From positions 1 through 64,000 of the forward strand of contig NZ_BOPG01000022.1 of the NCBI RefSeq assembly GCF_016863635.1: 64,000 bases of DNA. The letters are read 5' to 3'. The DNA comes from Virgisporangium aurantiacum. Lineage in GTDB: Bacteria > Actinomycetota > Actinomycetes > Mycobacteriales > Micromonosporaceae. Position 1 is the stretch's first letter; every line of letters begins with the position of its first letter. A program made the position numbers and the translations under genes. Below, one piece after another: positions 51,956 to 61,609 of the stretch. The notes beneath the pieces are model-generated. The model was not told the origin of the DNA and ran no database searches. It was given only the letters and a program-made list of their open reading frames with translations.

Positions 51956-51992
51956 GGAGTTGAGGTGCTCGCGAAGCGAGCGCCTCAACTCC
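51956..51992. repeat. REP-like hairpin B, inverted relative to A
   Basis: 17-bp stem (51956-51972 with 51976-51992, one G-U pair) and loop GAA. Its core GCTCGCGAAGCGAGC is the reverse complement of the core of hairpin A, giving a BIME-like doublet between the aceE stop (52028) and the GH1 gene. Confidence 0.85.
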
Positions 51993-52027
51993 ACTGAGCC
52001 GAATGGTGACCTCGCACAAGTGCTCGG

Positions 52028-54763
<2,736 letters not shown>

Positions 54764-54952
54764 AGGCGTTCCTTCTCGAGATGGCGTTCCTGTCTTGTTC
54801 ACCCCATCCTGCCCCGTGTGGGGTGGCGCCGTCACCTCGACCACCGCGCCGACCGGGTACCCGCCGGTAACTCGCTCTTCACACCGATCTCACCGGGCTC
54901 AAGTCTTGGCCAAGCTCCCCGGCATCGACCGCCGCGTAGGCGGGCCGATACC

Positions 54953-54958
54953 TAGCGT
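54953..54958 (+). promoter_or_regulatory. Predicted -10 box for the gene at 54965
   Basis: TAGCGT followed by 6 nt and the ATG; a leaderless start in the 201-bp gap divergent from aceE. Confidence 0.55.
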
Positions 54959-54964
54959 CTATGC

Positions 54965-55273
54965 ATGGCTGAGACCACGACATTGCTGGCGGATGCCGGC
55001 TTCGACGCCGGCGGGATCGCCGGCGCGCTCCTGTGCCTCGGGCTGGTCGCACTCATCGGGCTCGTGACCGGCCGGTGGGGCCGGCTCCGGCGCCCGCCGG
55101 CCGGCACACCGATCTACCGCCGCACCCGGCAGCGCCGCCGGCGGGGCGACGACTCGGACTGGGGAGACTCCGGCGATTGGGGTGGTTCCGGTGATTCTGG
55201 TGGTTCAGGTGACTCGGGCAGCGGCGGCGGCAGTGGTTGCGGCGGCGGGGGCTGCGGCGGAGGCGGGAGCTGA
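54965..55273 (+). CDS. Small membrane protein with Gly/Ser/Cys-rich tail
   Basis: 102 residues. One membrane helix (IAGALLCLGLVALIGLVTG, ~18-36) is followed by an Arg-rich stretch (YRRTRQRRRRGDD) and a low-complexity tail of Gly, Ser, Asp and Trp that ends in CGGGGCGGGGS. Such tails recur in actinobacterial TIGR04222-like membrane proteins, but the function is unknown. It is followed after 1 bp by a second protein of the same design. Confidence 0.75.
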   Translation: MAETTTLLADAGFDAGGIAGALLCLGLVALIGLVTGRWGRLRRPPAGTPIYRRTRQRRRRGDDSDWGDSGDWGGSGDSGGSGDSGSGGGSGCGGGGCGGGGS

Positions 55274-55274
55274 C

Positions 55275-55601
55275 ATGAGCGAAAACGTGGATGTGCTGGT
55301 CGGATTCGCGGCCTGCTTCCTGATCTCCGTCGTGTTCTTCGCGATCGTCGCGGCGGCGTCCAGCCGGCGGCGGGCCCGGGGCGGGCCGGCCGGTGGCGGC
55401 GGCCGGGGATCGGGCCGGCGGCGCAGGTACGCCGGCGGCGCCGCGGCCGGCGGTGCGGGCGGCTACGCGGCCGGCAGCGGGTGCGGTGCGGGCAGCGACG
55501 GCGGCGGCAGCAGCTGTGGTGGGGGAAGCAGCTGCGGCGGGGGCGGAAGCAGCGGCTGCGGTGGTGGCGGCGGGGGTGGCTGCGGCGGAGGCGGCGGCTG
55601 A
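55275..55601 (+). CDS. Second small membrane protein with Gly/Cys-rich tail
   Basis: 108 residues. An N-terminal membrane helix (VLVGFAACFLISVVFFAIVAAA) precedes SSRRRARGG and a tail of about 70 residues that is mostly Gly, Ser and Cys (SSCGGGSSCGGGGSSGCGG...). The layout copies that of the preceding gene (helix, Arg patch, Gly/Cys tail), so the pair may be a diverged duplication or an interacting pair. The tail could bind metal or form disulfides; nothing in the sequence decides. Confidence 0.72.
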   Translation: MSENVDVLVGFAACFLISVVFFAIVAAASSRRRARGGPAGGGGRGSGRRRRYAGGAAAGGAGGYAAGSGCGAGSDGGGSSCGGGSSCGGGGSSGCGGGGGGGCGGGGG

Positions 55602-55661
55602 CCCACCGGCGGGTGGCGGCCTCCGGAGGAGGACCGCCACCCGGTCGGGCAGACTCTGCGG

Positions 55662-56066
55662 ATGGACTCCGAGGTCATCACCGTTCGCACCGGGTCGCAG
55701 CCGACGGTTCGCGACATCACCGGCGAGGCCGCGTCGTTCGTCGCCGGAAAGGGTGACGGGCTGCTGCACGTGTTCGTGCCGCACGCCACCGCCGGCGTGG
55801 CGATCATCGAGACCGGCGCCGGCAGCGACGACGACCTGCTCACCGCGCTCGACGACGTGCTCCCCGCCGACGACCGGTGGCGGCACCGGCACGGGTCACC
55901 GGGCCACGGCCGCGACCACGTGATGCCGGCGTTCGTGGCGCCGTACGCCACGCTGCCGGTGCTCGACGGCCGGATCGCGCTCGGAACGTGGCAGTCGATC
56001 TGCCTCGTCGACCCGAACGGAGACAATCCGACGCGTCAGATCCGCCTGTCGTTTCTCCAGGGGTGA
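55662..56066 (+). CDS. YjbQ/UPF0047-family protein
   Basis: 134 residues, single domain. The family's His/Asp residues are seen in VFVPHATAGVAIIETG, HRHGSPGHGRDHVMPAFVAPYATLPVLDGRIALGTWQSICLVDPNG. E. coli YjbQ has weak thiamine-phosphate synthase activity, but the true role is unsettled. It is followed by a NUDIX gene after 24 bp. Confidence 0.9.
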   Translation: MDSEVITVRTGSQPTVRDITGEAASFVAGKGDGLLHVFVPHATAGVAIIETGAGSDDDLLTALDDVLPADDRWRHRHGSPGHGRDHVMPAFVAPYATLPVLDGRIALGTWQSICLVDPNGDNPTRQIRLSFLQG

Positions 56067-56090
56067 CACCATCCGGCAGCATATGGAGGC

Positions 56091-56528
56091 GTGATCGAAC
56101 GACGCGTCGCGGTGGTGCTCCTGGTCGACCGGCAGGGGCGGGTCCTGATGCAGCACCGGGACGCCAATGCCCGGGTCGCGGCCAACCAGTGGTCGTTCCC
56201 CGGCGGCGCCATCGAGCCCGGCGAGGAGCCCATGCAGGCCGCCCACCGGGAGCTGATGGAGGAGACCGGCCTCGCGGTCGCCGAGCTGACCCCGTACGGC
56301 GTCCACTTCCGGCCGTCGGTGATCAACGCCCACAACACCGTCGAGATCCACGCCTACTGGGCCGGCACCGACGCGACCCAGGACGACGTGGTGCTCGGCG
56401 AGGGTCAGGCGATGGTGTTCCTCACCCCCGACGAGGCGATCGGCCGCGATCTCGGCGTCACCGCGGAGCTCCTGCTGCCGGTGTTCCTTGCCTCGGACGA
56501 GTACGCCGCGCTGCGAAACAGACACTGA
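56091..56528 (+). CDS. NUDIX hydrolase
   Basis: 145 residues. The Nudix box is complete: GGAIEPGEEPMQAAHRELMEETGL. The N-terminus RRVAVVLLVDRQGRVLMQHRD and WSFPGG are typical. It hydrolyses a nucleoside diphosphate linked to some moiety; the substrate is unknown. The GTG start is only 1-2 nt from GGAGG, so the site is unusual; a close TANNNT match is lacking as well. Confidence 0.9.
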   Translation: MIERRVAVVLLVDRQGRVLMQHRDANARVAANQWSFPGGAIEPGEEPMQAAHRELMEETGLAVAELTPYGVHFRPSVINAHNTVEIHAYWAGTDATQDDVVLGEGQAMVFLTPDEAIGRDLGVTAELLLPVFLASDEYAALRNRH

Positions 56529-56566
56529 CCGTGCGTCAGGCTGGCAGGGGGACGCCGTTTTCGGAG

Positions 56567-58867
56567 ATGCTGTCACGCGTGACGACACCGCAGGATCTCG
56601 ACGAGCGGTTCCACGCCGAACTGGCCCAGTTGCGGCCGACCGAGTCTCCGGCCGACCCCGACGAGCCGGTTCGCGAGGGGTCGGGCCTCACCGGCACGCT
56701 CGCCCGCGAGCTGTTCCAGGCCCAACTCGTCAGCCGGCACCTCGACCTGGCCGCCCGCTGGCTCCGCAGTTTCGACGAGGGCTTCCACACGATCGGCTCG
56801 GCCGGTCACGAGGGCAACGCCGCGGTCGCGGCGGCGGTGTCGCCGGCCGACCCGGCGCTGCTGCACCACCGGTCGGGCGCGTTCTACTGCGCCCGCGCCG
56901 CCCAGGTGCCCGGCACCGACCCGATGCGCGACGTGCTGCGCGGGCTGGTCGCCTCGGCCAACGAGCCGATCGCCGGCGGCCGGCAGAAGGTGTTCGGCAA
57001 CGCCGACCTGCGGATCATCCCCACGACCACCACGGCCGCCGCGCACCTGCCGCGCGCCGTCGGGCTGGCGTACGCGATCGAGGCGAACGGCCATGCTCAC
57101 GTGCGTCCCGAAAAATCCGCCGATGGCGCGACGCCCGCCGACGACATCGACCAGCGCGGACGCTATGCGCCCGAGGCGATCGTCGTGTGTTCGTTCGGCG
57201 ACGCCGCGGTGAACCACGCCACCGCGACCGCGGCCTTCAACACCGCCGGCTGGTTCGACCACCGCGGCGAGAAACTGCCGCTGCTGTTCGTGTGCGAAGA
57301 CAACGGGCTGGGCGTCAGCGTGGCCTCGCCGGAGGGCTGGGTGCCGGCGATGCTCCGGTCGCGAATCGGGCTCACGTACTTCGAGGCCGACGGCTGCGAC
57401 CTCGCCGCCGCCTACGACGCCGCCGCCGAGGCCGCCGCGTTCGTGCGCACCGAACGCCGCCCGGCCGTGCTGCGGCTGACGACGGTGCGCCTGATGGGCC
57501 ACGACGGCGCCGACGACGAGAGCGTCTACCGGACCCCGGCGCAGATCGCCGCCGACGTCGGCCGCGACCCGCTGGTCGCGACCGCGAAAATGCTGGTGGA
57601 CGCCGGTGTGGCCACCCCGACCGAGCTGGTTGCCCAGTACGACGAGGTGGGCTGGGAGGTGCGCCGCGTCGCCGAGGAGGTGCTCGCCGAGCCGAAGCTG
57701 GCCAGCGCCGCCGAGATCACCGCGCCGCTGGCCCCACGCCGGCCGGTGCGGGTGGCCCGGGCCATCGGCGCGGCCGCGCAGGTGCTGGAGGGCGCCGGCG
57801 AGGACCGGGCCCGCGGCACCGCCGGCAAGCTGCCCGAGCAGGCCGGCGGGCTGACGCTCGCGCAGACCATCAACGCGACGCTCGCCGACGCGCTCATCTC
57901 GTCGCCCGGCACGGTCGTGTTCGGCGCGGACGTCGCGCTGAAGGGCGGCGTCCACGGGGTCACGAAAGATCTTCGGGACCGGTTCGGAGCGCGCCGCGTG
58001 TTCGACACGCTGCTCGACGAGACGTCGATCATCGGGCTGGGCATCGGCGCCGGCCTGGGCGGGCTGCTGCCGGTGCCGGAGATCCGGTATCTGTCCTACG
58101 TGCACAGCGCTCTCGACCAGGTGCGTGGCGAGGCCGCGACCATGCAGTTCCTCTCGGTCGGCGCGTTCCGCAACCCGCTGGTGCTGCGCATCGCGGGCCT
58201 CGGTTACGGCGGGCCGTCGGGGAACGACAACGCGGTGGCCGCGCTCCGCGACATCCCCGGGCTGGTGATCGCGGTGCCGGCCCGGGCCGAGGACGCCGGG
58301 CCGATGCTGCGCACCTGCATCGCCGCGGCCCAGGTCGACGGCAGCGTGTGCGTGTTCCTGGAACCGATCGCGCTCTACGACCTGAAGGACCTCTACGAGG
58401 ACGGCGACGGGCTCTGGCGCGGCGAGTACGACCCGCCCGGCGAGTGGACCACCCGGCACGTGCCGATCGGGCGGGCCCGGGTCTATCCGGCTGCCGGGTC
58501 CTCCGACGACGTCACGATCATCACGTTCGGGAACGGGGTGCGGCTGTCGCTGCGGGCCGCCGCCCGGCTGGCCGAGGAGGGCATCGGCTGCCGGGTGCTC
58601 GACCTGCGGTGGATCGGCCCGCTGCCGGTCGCCGACATCATCCGCGAGTCGGCCGCCACCGGACGGGTGCTGGTCGTCGACGAGACCCGGCGGTCCGGCG
58701 GGGTCGGCGAGGGCGTGATCGCGGCCCTGGTAGACGCCGGGTACGTCGGGGTGGCCCGGCGGGTGGCCGCCGTCGATTCGTTCATCCCCCTCGGCCCGGC
58801 CGCACGGCACGTACTGGTGTCCGAGGAGCAGATCGTGCAGGGCGTCCGGTCGCTCCTGGCGCGGTAA
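56567..58867 (+). CDS. Fused E1 alpha-beta 2-oxoacid dehydrogenase (transketolase-like)
   Basis: 766 residues. The first ~390 form an E1-alpha-like part (FDEGFHTIGSAGHEGNAAVAAA, thiamine-diphosphate region SFGDAAVNHATATAAFN...FVCEDNGLGVSV). The rest is E1-beta-like: LTLAQTINATLADALISSPGTVVFGADVALKGGVHGVTKDL, DTLLDETSIIGLGIGAGLGG and VLVVDETRRSGGVGEGVIAALVDAGY. Such fusions occur in actinobacteria and act on branched-chain or related 2-oxoacids. No E2/E3 gene is adjacent. Start uncertain: ATG 56567 is listed, GTG 56531 and GTG 56579 are in frame. Confidence 0.9.
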   Translation: MLSRVTTPQDLDERFHAELAQLRPTESPADPDEPVREGSGLTGTLARELFQAQLVSRHLDLAARWLRSFDEGFHTIGSAGHEGNAAVAAAVSPADPALLHHRSGAFYCARAAQVPGTDPMRDVLRGLVASANEPIAGGRQKVFGNADLRIIPTTTTAAAHLPRAVGLAYAIEANGHAHVRPEKSADGATPADDIDQRGRYAPEAIVVCSFGDAAVNHATATAAFNTAGWFDHRGEKLPLLFVCEDNGLGVSVASPEGWVPAMLRSRIGLTYFEADGCDLAAAYDAAAEAAAFVRTERRPAVLRLTTVRLMGHDGADDESVYRTPAQIAADVGRDPLVATAKMLVDAGVATPTELVAQYDEVGWEVRRVAEEVLAEPKLASAAEITAPLAPRRPVRVARAIGAAAQVLEGAGEDRARGTAGKLPEQAGGLTLAQTINATLADALISSPGTVVFGADVALKGGVHGVTKDLRDRFGARRVFDTLLDETSIIGLGIGAGLGGLLPVPEIRYLSYVHSALDQVRGEAATMQFLSVGAFRNPLVLRIAGLGYGGPSGNDNAVAALRDIPGLVIAVPARAEDAGPMLRTCIAAAQVDGSVCVFLEPIALYDLKDLYEDGDGLWRGEYDPPGEWTTRHVPIGRARVYPAAGSSDDVTIITFGNGVRLSLRAAARLAEEGIGCRVLDLRWIGPLPVADIIRESAATGRVLVVDETRRSGGVGEGVIAALVDAGYVGVARRVAAVDSFIPLGPAARHVLVSEEQIVQGVRSLLAR

Positions 58868-58971
58868 TGTCCGCCCTGTGGATTGCGCTATGCGGCCGTA
58901 CTGTGTGGACTGGCCGCCAACAGCGTGGATACTGCTTTTGGCATTTTTCTTGAGACAGGAGGCAAGACACG

Positions 58972-59403
58972 GTGAACGCGACCGCGGGCCAGGCCGAGGG
59001 ACGAAGCCTGGCGGACCGGTTCGGGATTGAGCCGGGCATGGTCGTTATGGAGATGGGCTACGACGACGACGTAGACGAGGATCTCCGCGACGCCCTGATC
59101 GACCGCTGCGGGGAGCTGGTCGACGAGGACACCGACGAAGTTGTCGACACGGTGCTGCTGTGGTGGCGCGACGGCGATGGCGACCTGGTCGACACGCTGG
59201 TCGACGCCCTGGGGCCGCTGGCCGACAGCGGTGTCGTGTGGCTGCTGACGCCCAAGTCGGGCCGCCCCGGCCACGTCGAACCGAGCGAGGTCAACGAGTC
59301 GGCGCCGACGGCCGGGCTGCAACAGACGTCCACCATCAACGCCGGCAAGGACTGGACCGGTGCCCGGCTGGTGGCACGTCGGGCGGCCAGTTCACGGCGG
59401 TGA
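58972..59403 (+). CDS. DUF3052-family protein
   Basis: 143 residues, acidic. The sequence LADRFGIEPGMVVMEMGYDDDVDEDLRDAL, DTVLLWWRDGDGDLVDTLVDALGPLADSGVVWLLTPKSGRPGHVEPSEVNESAPTAGLQQT is the conserved DUF3052 domain found across actinobacteria next to aceE and ahpE (Rv2239c in M. tuberculosis). Function unknown. AGGAGG precedes the GTG start, and its stop overlaps the AhpE start (GTGA). Confidence 0.93.
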   Translation: MNATAGQAEGRSLADRFGIEPGMVVMEMGYDDDVDEDLRDALIDRCGELVDEDTDEVVDTVLLWWRDGDGDLVDTLVDALGPLADSGVVWLLTPKSGRPGHVEPSEVNESAPTAGLQQTSTINAGKDWTGARLVARRAASSRR

Positions 59404-59828
59404 TCGGTTCTCTCGCTCCCGACTTTGCGCTGCGCGACCAGAACAACCAGGAAGTCAGCCTTTCCCGCTCGCTTCCCGCGCTTCTGGTCTTCTACCCGTT
59501 CGCCTTCACCGGCATCTGCCAGGGCGAACTGGCGTGGCTGCGTGACCACCGGCCGCTGTCGGCCAAGATCCTCACGATCAGCGTGGATTCGGTGTACGCG
59601 CACAAGGTGTGGGCCGAGCGGGAGGGCTACGATTTCCCGCTGCTGTCGGATTTCTGGCCGCACGGCGAGGTGGCCCGGGCATACGGGGTCTTCAACGAGA
59701 AGATCGGCGCCGCCAACCGCGGCACGTTCCTCGTCGACCGGTCCGGGCTGATCCAATTCGCGGCGATGAACGGCCCCGGCGAACCCCGCGACCCCGGTGT
59801 GTGGGACGCCGCCCTCGCCTTTTCTTGA
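59400..59828 (+). CDS. ahpE: One-Cys peroxiredoxin, AhpE-like
   Basis: 142 residues. The peroxidatic cysteine lies in FYPFAFTGICQGEL, with the family Thr two... three residues before it. GSLAPDFALRDQNNQEVSL opens the thioredoxin fold and NRGTFLVDRSGLI is conserved. Only this one Cys is present, as in 1-Cys AhpE. It reduces hydroperoxides and peroxynitrite using mycothiol-type or thioredoxin-type reductants. The GTG overlaps the DUF3052 stop by 4 bp. Confidence 0.92.
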   Translation: MIGSLAPDFALRDQNNQEVSLSRSLPALLVFYPFAFTGICQGELAWLRDHRPLSAKILTISVDSVYAHKVWAEREGYDFPLLSDFWPHGEVARAYGVFNEKIGAANRGTFLVDRSGLIQFAAMNGPGEPRDPGVWDAALAFS

Positions 59829-59870
59829 TCTTGGGCTCCGGTGGTTTGCGAGGTGCCGGAGTCCAAGATC
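59827..59870. terminator. Stem-loop after ahpE (GATCTTGG family)
   Basis: 15-bp stem GATCTTGGGCTCCGG / CCGGAGTCCAAGATC (one G-U pair) with a 14-nt loop. It begins at the ahpE stop codon. The right arm contains GGAGTCCAAGATC, identical to the hairpin arm at 28834. Confidence 0.82.
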
Positions 59871-59911
59871 GACGTTCACGGGTAGCATGTGGCGATCGTG
59901 CCTAGCGGCGC

Positions 59912-59983
59912 GGGCGCGTAGCTCAGCGGAAGAGCACCCGCCTTACAAGCGGGGGGTCGCAAGTTCGAACCTTGCCGCGCCCA
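59912..59983 (+). tRNA. tRNA-Val (anticodon TAC)
   Basis: Acceptor arms GGGCGCG (59912-59918) and CGCGCCC (59976-59982) pair fully, with discriminator A at 59983 and an encoded CCA at 59984-59986. The D-arm region is TAGCTCAGCGGAAGAGCA, the anticodon stem CCCGC/GCGGG holds loop CTTACAA (anticodon TAC), and the T-arm GCAAGTTCGAACCTTGC is perfect. It is the anchor of the repeat array that follows. Confidence 0.97.
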
Positions 59984-59984
59984 C
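59941..59984 (+). repeat. Att-like core, copy 1 (within tRNA-Val)
   Basis: The 44 bp from the anticodon loop to the tRNA 3' end (starting CCTTACAAGCGGGG, ending GCCGCGCCCAC). Identical 44 bp recur at 60925. Confidence 0.93.
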
Positions 59985-60024
59985 CATTTCACCTGCGGAA
60001 ATGTTGCCACGGCAGCAAAAGGAC

Positions 60025-60035
60025 TGTAGCAACGG
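60025..60035 (+). repeat. Arm-type repeat L1 (TGTAGCAACGG, followed by G)
   Basis: TGTAGCAACGG 40 nt after core copy 1. Confidence 0.88.
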
Positions 60036-60149
60036 GCGTTTCGTCGCAGGCGGGCATTCATCGGGGCGATGTCGGGCGACACGATGGCGTCCGGCTCGCT
60101 AGGCTCAGCAGAAGCGTGAAGTGGTCCGAGCCATGGGAGGTGTAGGCCG

Positions 60150-60704
60150 ATGAGCGTTCAGGTCGTCGACCACGTCGGTCCGTGGAGCGAAGACGACTAC
60201 TTTGCTCTCGGCGAGACCACAGACCGGATCGAACTGCTCGATGGGAGCCTGCTCGTGAGCCCGGCACCGAGCAAGCGCCACCAGCACCTGTCCCGCCGTC
60301 TGGCCAACGCACTGGATGAGGCGACGTCCGCGGCTGGGTTGTGGGTCTTCGAGGCCGTCAACCTGCGGCTGGCTTCTGGTCGGATCGCCATCCCTGATCT
60401 CGTCGTCGCCGACACCGACGACGAGGGTGTGGTCGTCGAGGCGGCCGAGGTCGCCCTGGTCGGCGAGGTCGTATCGCCCGGCAACGCGGCATCTGACCGT
60501 CTCGTGAAGATGCAGCTGTACGCGGCCGCGCGGATCGGCTGGTACCTGCTCATAGAGCAGGAGCGCGGCCAGGTGGGGCTGCGGTTGTTCCGCCTCGACG
60601 GCGAGCACTACGTGGAGCACGCCGTCGCGAAGAGCGGCGAGGTGCTGACCTCCGACGAGCCGTTCGCCTTCACGCTCGACACCCGGACGATCGCAACCAG
60701 GTAG
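60150..60704 (+). CDS. Uma2-family (DUF820) predicted endonuclease, copy 2
   Basis: 184 residues, clearly paralogous to the protein at 39312: SEDDYFALGETTDRIELLDGSLLVSPAPSKRHQHL, RIAIPDLVVADTDDEG, VALVGEVVSPGNAASDRLVKMQLYAAARIGWYLLIEQE. The predicted catalytic Asp, Glu and Lys are kept. GGAGG precedes the ATG. It is the only gene between att-like cores 1 and 2, so it is the cargo of the first unit. Like copy 1 it lies beside a stable RNA gene. Confidence 0.88.
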   Translation: MSVQVVDHVGPWSEDDYFALGETTDRIELLDGSLLVSPAPSKRHQHLSRRLANALDEATSAAGLWVFEAVNLRLASGRIAIPDLVVADTDDEGVVVEAAEVALVGEVVSPGNAASDRLVKMQLYAAARIGWYLLIEQERGQVGLRLFRLDGEHYVEHAVAKSGEVLTSDEPFAFTLDTRTIATR

Positions 60705-60754
60705 TCGGCGCGAAGGAGAGTCAGCCCTCGCCGCGCAAGGCCGCAAATTAGAGC

Positions 60755-60822
60755 CGGTTGCACGCTCGCTCTGTAAATCCGTCGTCAAGGTTCACGGGTT
60801 CGAATCCACGGGCGGTCACGTG
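60755..60822 (+). pseudogene. Decayed tRNA-like sequence
   Basis: Contains a CTGTAAA anticodon-loop-like element, a T-loop-like GGTTCGAATCC and an acceptor-like GGGCGGTCAC, but the T-stem does not pair and no 5' half is present. It is probably the 3' part of another tRNA gene left by an earlier insertion. Confidence 0.5.
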
Positions 60823-60832
60823 TAGCGGCGCT

Positions 60833-60843
60833 TGTAGCAACGG
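60833..60843 (+). repeat. Arm-type repeat R1 (TGTAGCAACGG, followed by C)
   Basis: TGTAGCAACGG, 81 nt before core copy 2. Confidence 0.88.
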
Positions 60844-60924
60844 CGAGAGACCGCTTGGCACAAGCCCGGATCGCCAGACCCGCCGCCAGCAGATCGGCTG
60901 CACGAGGTGCCGGACCGTGCTGGA

Positions 60925-60968
60925 CCTTACAAGCGGGGGGTCGCAAGTTCGAACCTTGCCGCGCCCAC
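60925..60968 (+). repeat. Att-like core, copy 2
   Basis: 44 bp identical to 59941-59984. The flanks on both sides are also related: the 3' side to that of copy 1, the 5' side to that of copy 3 (CCGGACCGTGCTGGA immediately before both). Confidence 0.93.
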
Positions 60969-61008
60969 AATCTCACCTGCGGAAATGCTTCCACAGCAAC
61001 GACCGGAC

Positions 61009-61019
61009 TGTAGCAACGG
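61009..61019 (+). repeat. Arm-type repeat L2 (TGTAGCAACGG, followed by G)
   Basis: TGTAGCAACGG, 40 nt after core copy 2. Confidence 0.88.
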
Positions 61020-61436
61020 GCGTGTGGTCGCAGGCGGGTGCTCCGCGCGTCGATGTACTCGTACGGCTCCTCCCGTCGAGAAAGGCCAGGATGATCGCGT
61101 CGTGGGAGCGTTGCTCGGTGAGGTCGACACACCGTTGGGCGTTCTGGGGCTCGCGATGGGTGCCTGGGTAGACCAGTGGCCCGCGTTCGGCCGCACGCTA
61201 TCCGACCGGCCATCGAGGTGGCCGCTCGCAACGGTGGTCATCTGCATGAGTGAGGTCGGGCGGGCGTCGTTAGACGATCCCGGCGTCGGGGATGCCGTCA
61301 CGGCCCAGTCCTCGTGGATCTCGACGGCGGTCTTCCGACAACTCGGGGCAAAGCCGCGAAGCGGTGCGGCAGCGATCGCCCCTCGCCGGCAGGACATCGC
61401 CGAAACTCGCGATCGTCACGGCACCAGCCAAGTGCG

Positions 61437-61508
61437 GCCGGTCGGCCTGCGCCGCGGCGGGCCGGAGGTCCAGAGCGCGGCATACCGAGCCGGTCGGCCT
61501 GCGCCGCG
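61437..61508. repeat. 20-bp direct repeat in unit 2 leader
   Basis: GCCGGTCGGCCTGCGCCGCG at 61437-61456 is repeated exactly at 61489-61508, upstream of the HNH gene. No role is apparent. Confidence 0.8.
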
Positions 61509-61597
61509 TTTGCGCAGCGCCTTGATTCAGAAAGGCGAATTCCGCAGTAAGTGCAGGCAGCACACGGGTCAGGTCTGACGAACTCGCTGCGGGCGCG

Positions 61598-61603
61598 TAC
61601 CCT
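61598..61603 (+). promoter_or_regulatory. Predicted -10 box, leaderless HNH gene
   Basis: TACCCT, then GACCGC and the GTG start at 61610. The unit therefore carries its own promoter. Confidence 0.6.
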
Positions 61604-61609
61604 GACCGC

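Larger units (their letters stand above)
60705..61609. other. Gene-free stretch: unit boundary 1/2 and non-coding left part of unit 2
   Basis: Holds the tRNA-like remnant (60755), arm R1 (60833), core 2 (60925) and arm L2 (61009). From about 61060 to 61590 I see no convincing gene; open frames there lack start signals and recognisable motifs. A 20-bp direct repeat occurs at 61437-61456 and 61489-61508. Confidence 0.6.

Noticed and set aside
60907..61578. 223-codon frame across core 2 and the HNH leader
   Set aside because: It begins inside the duplicated tRNA end, has no start signal, and no recognisable motif.
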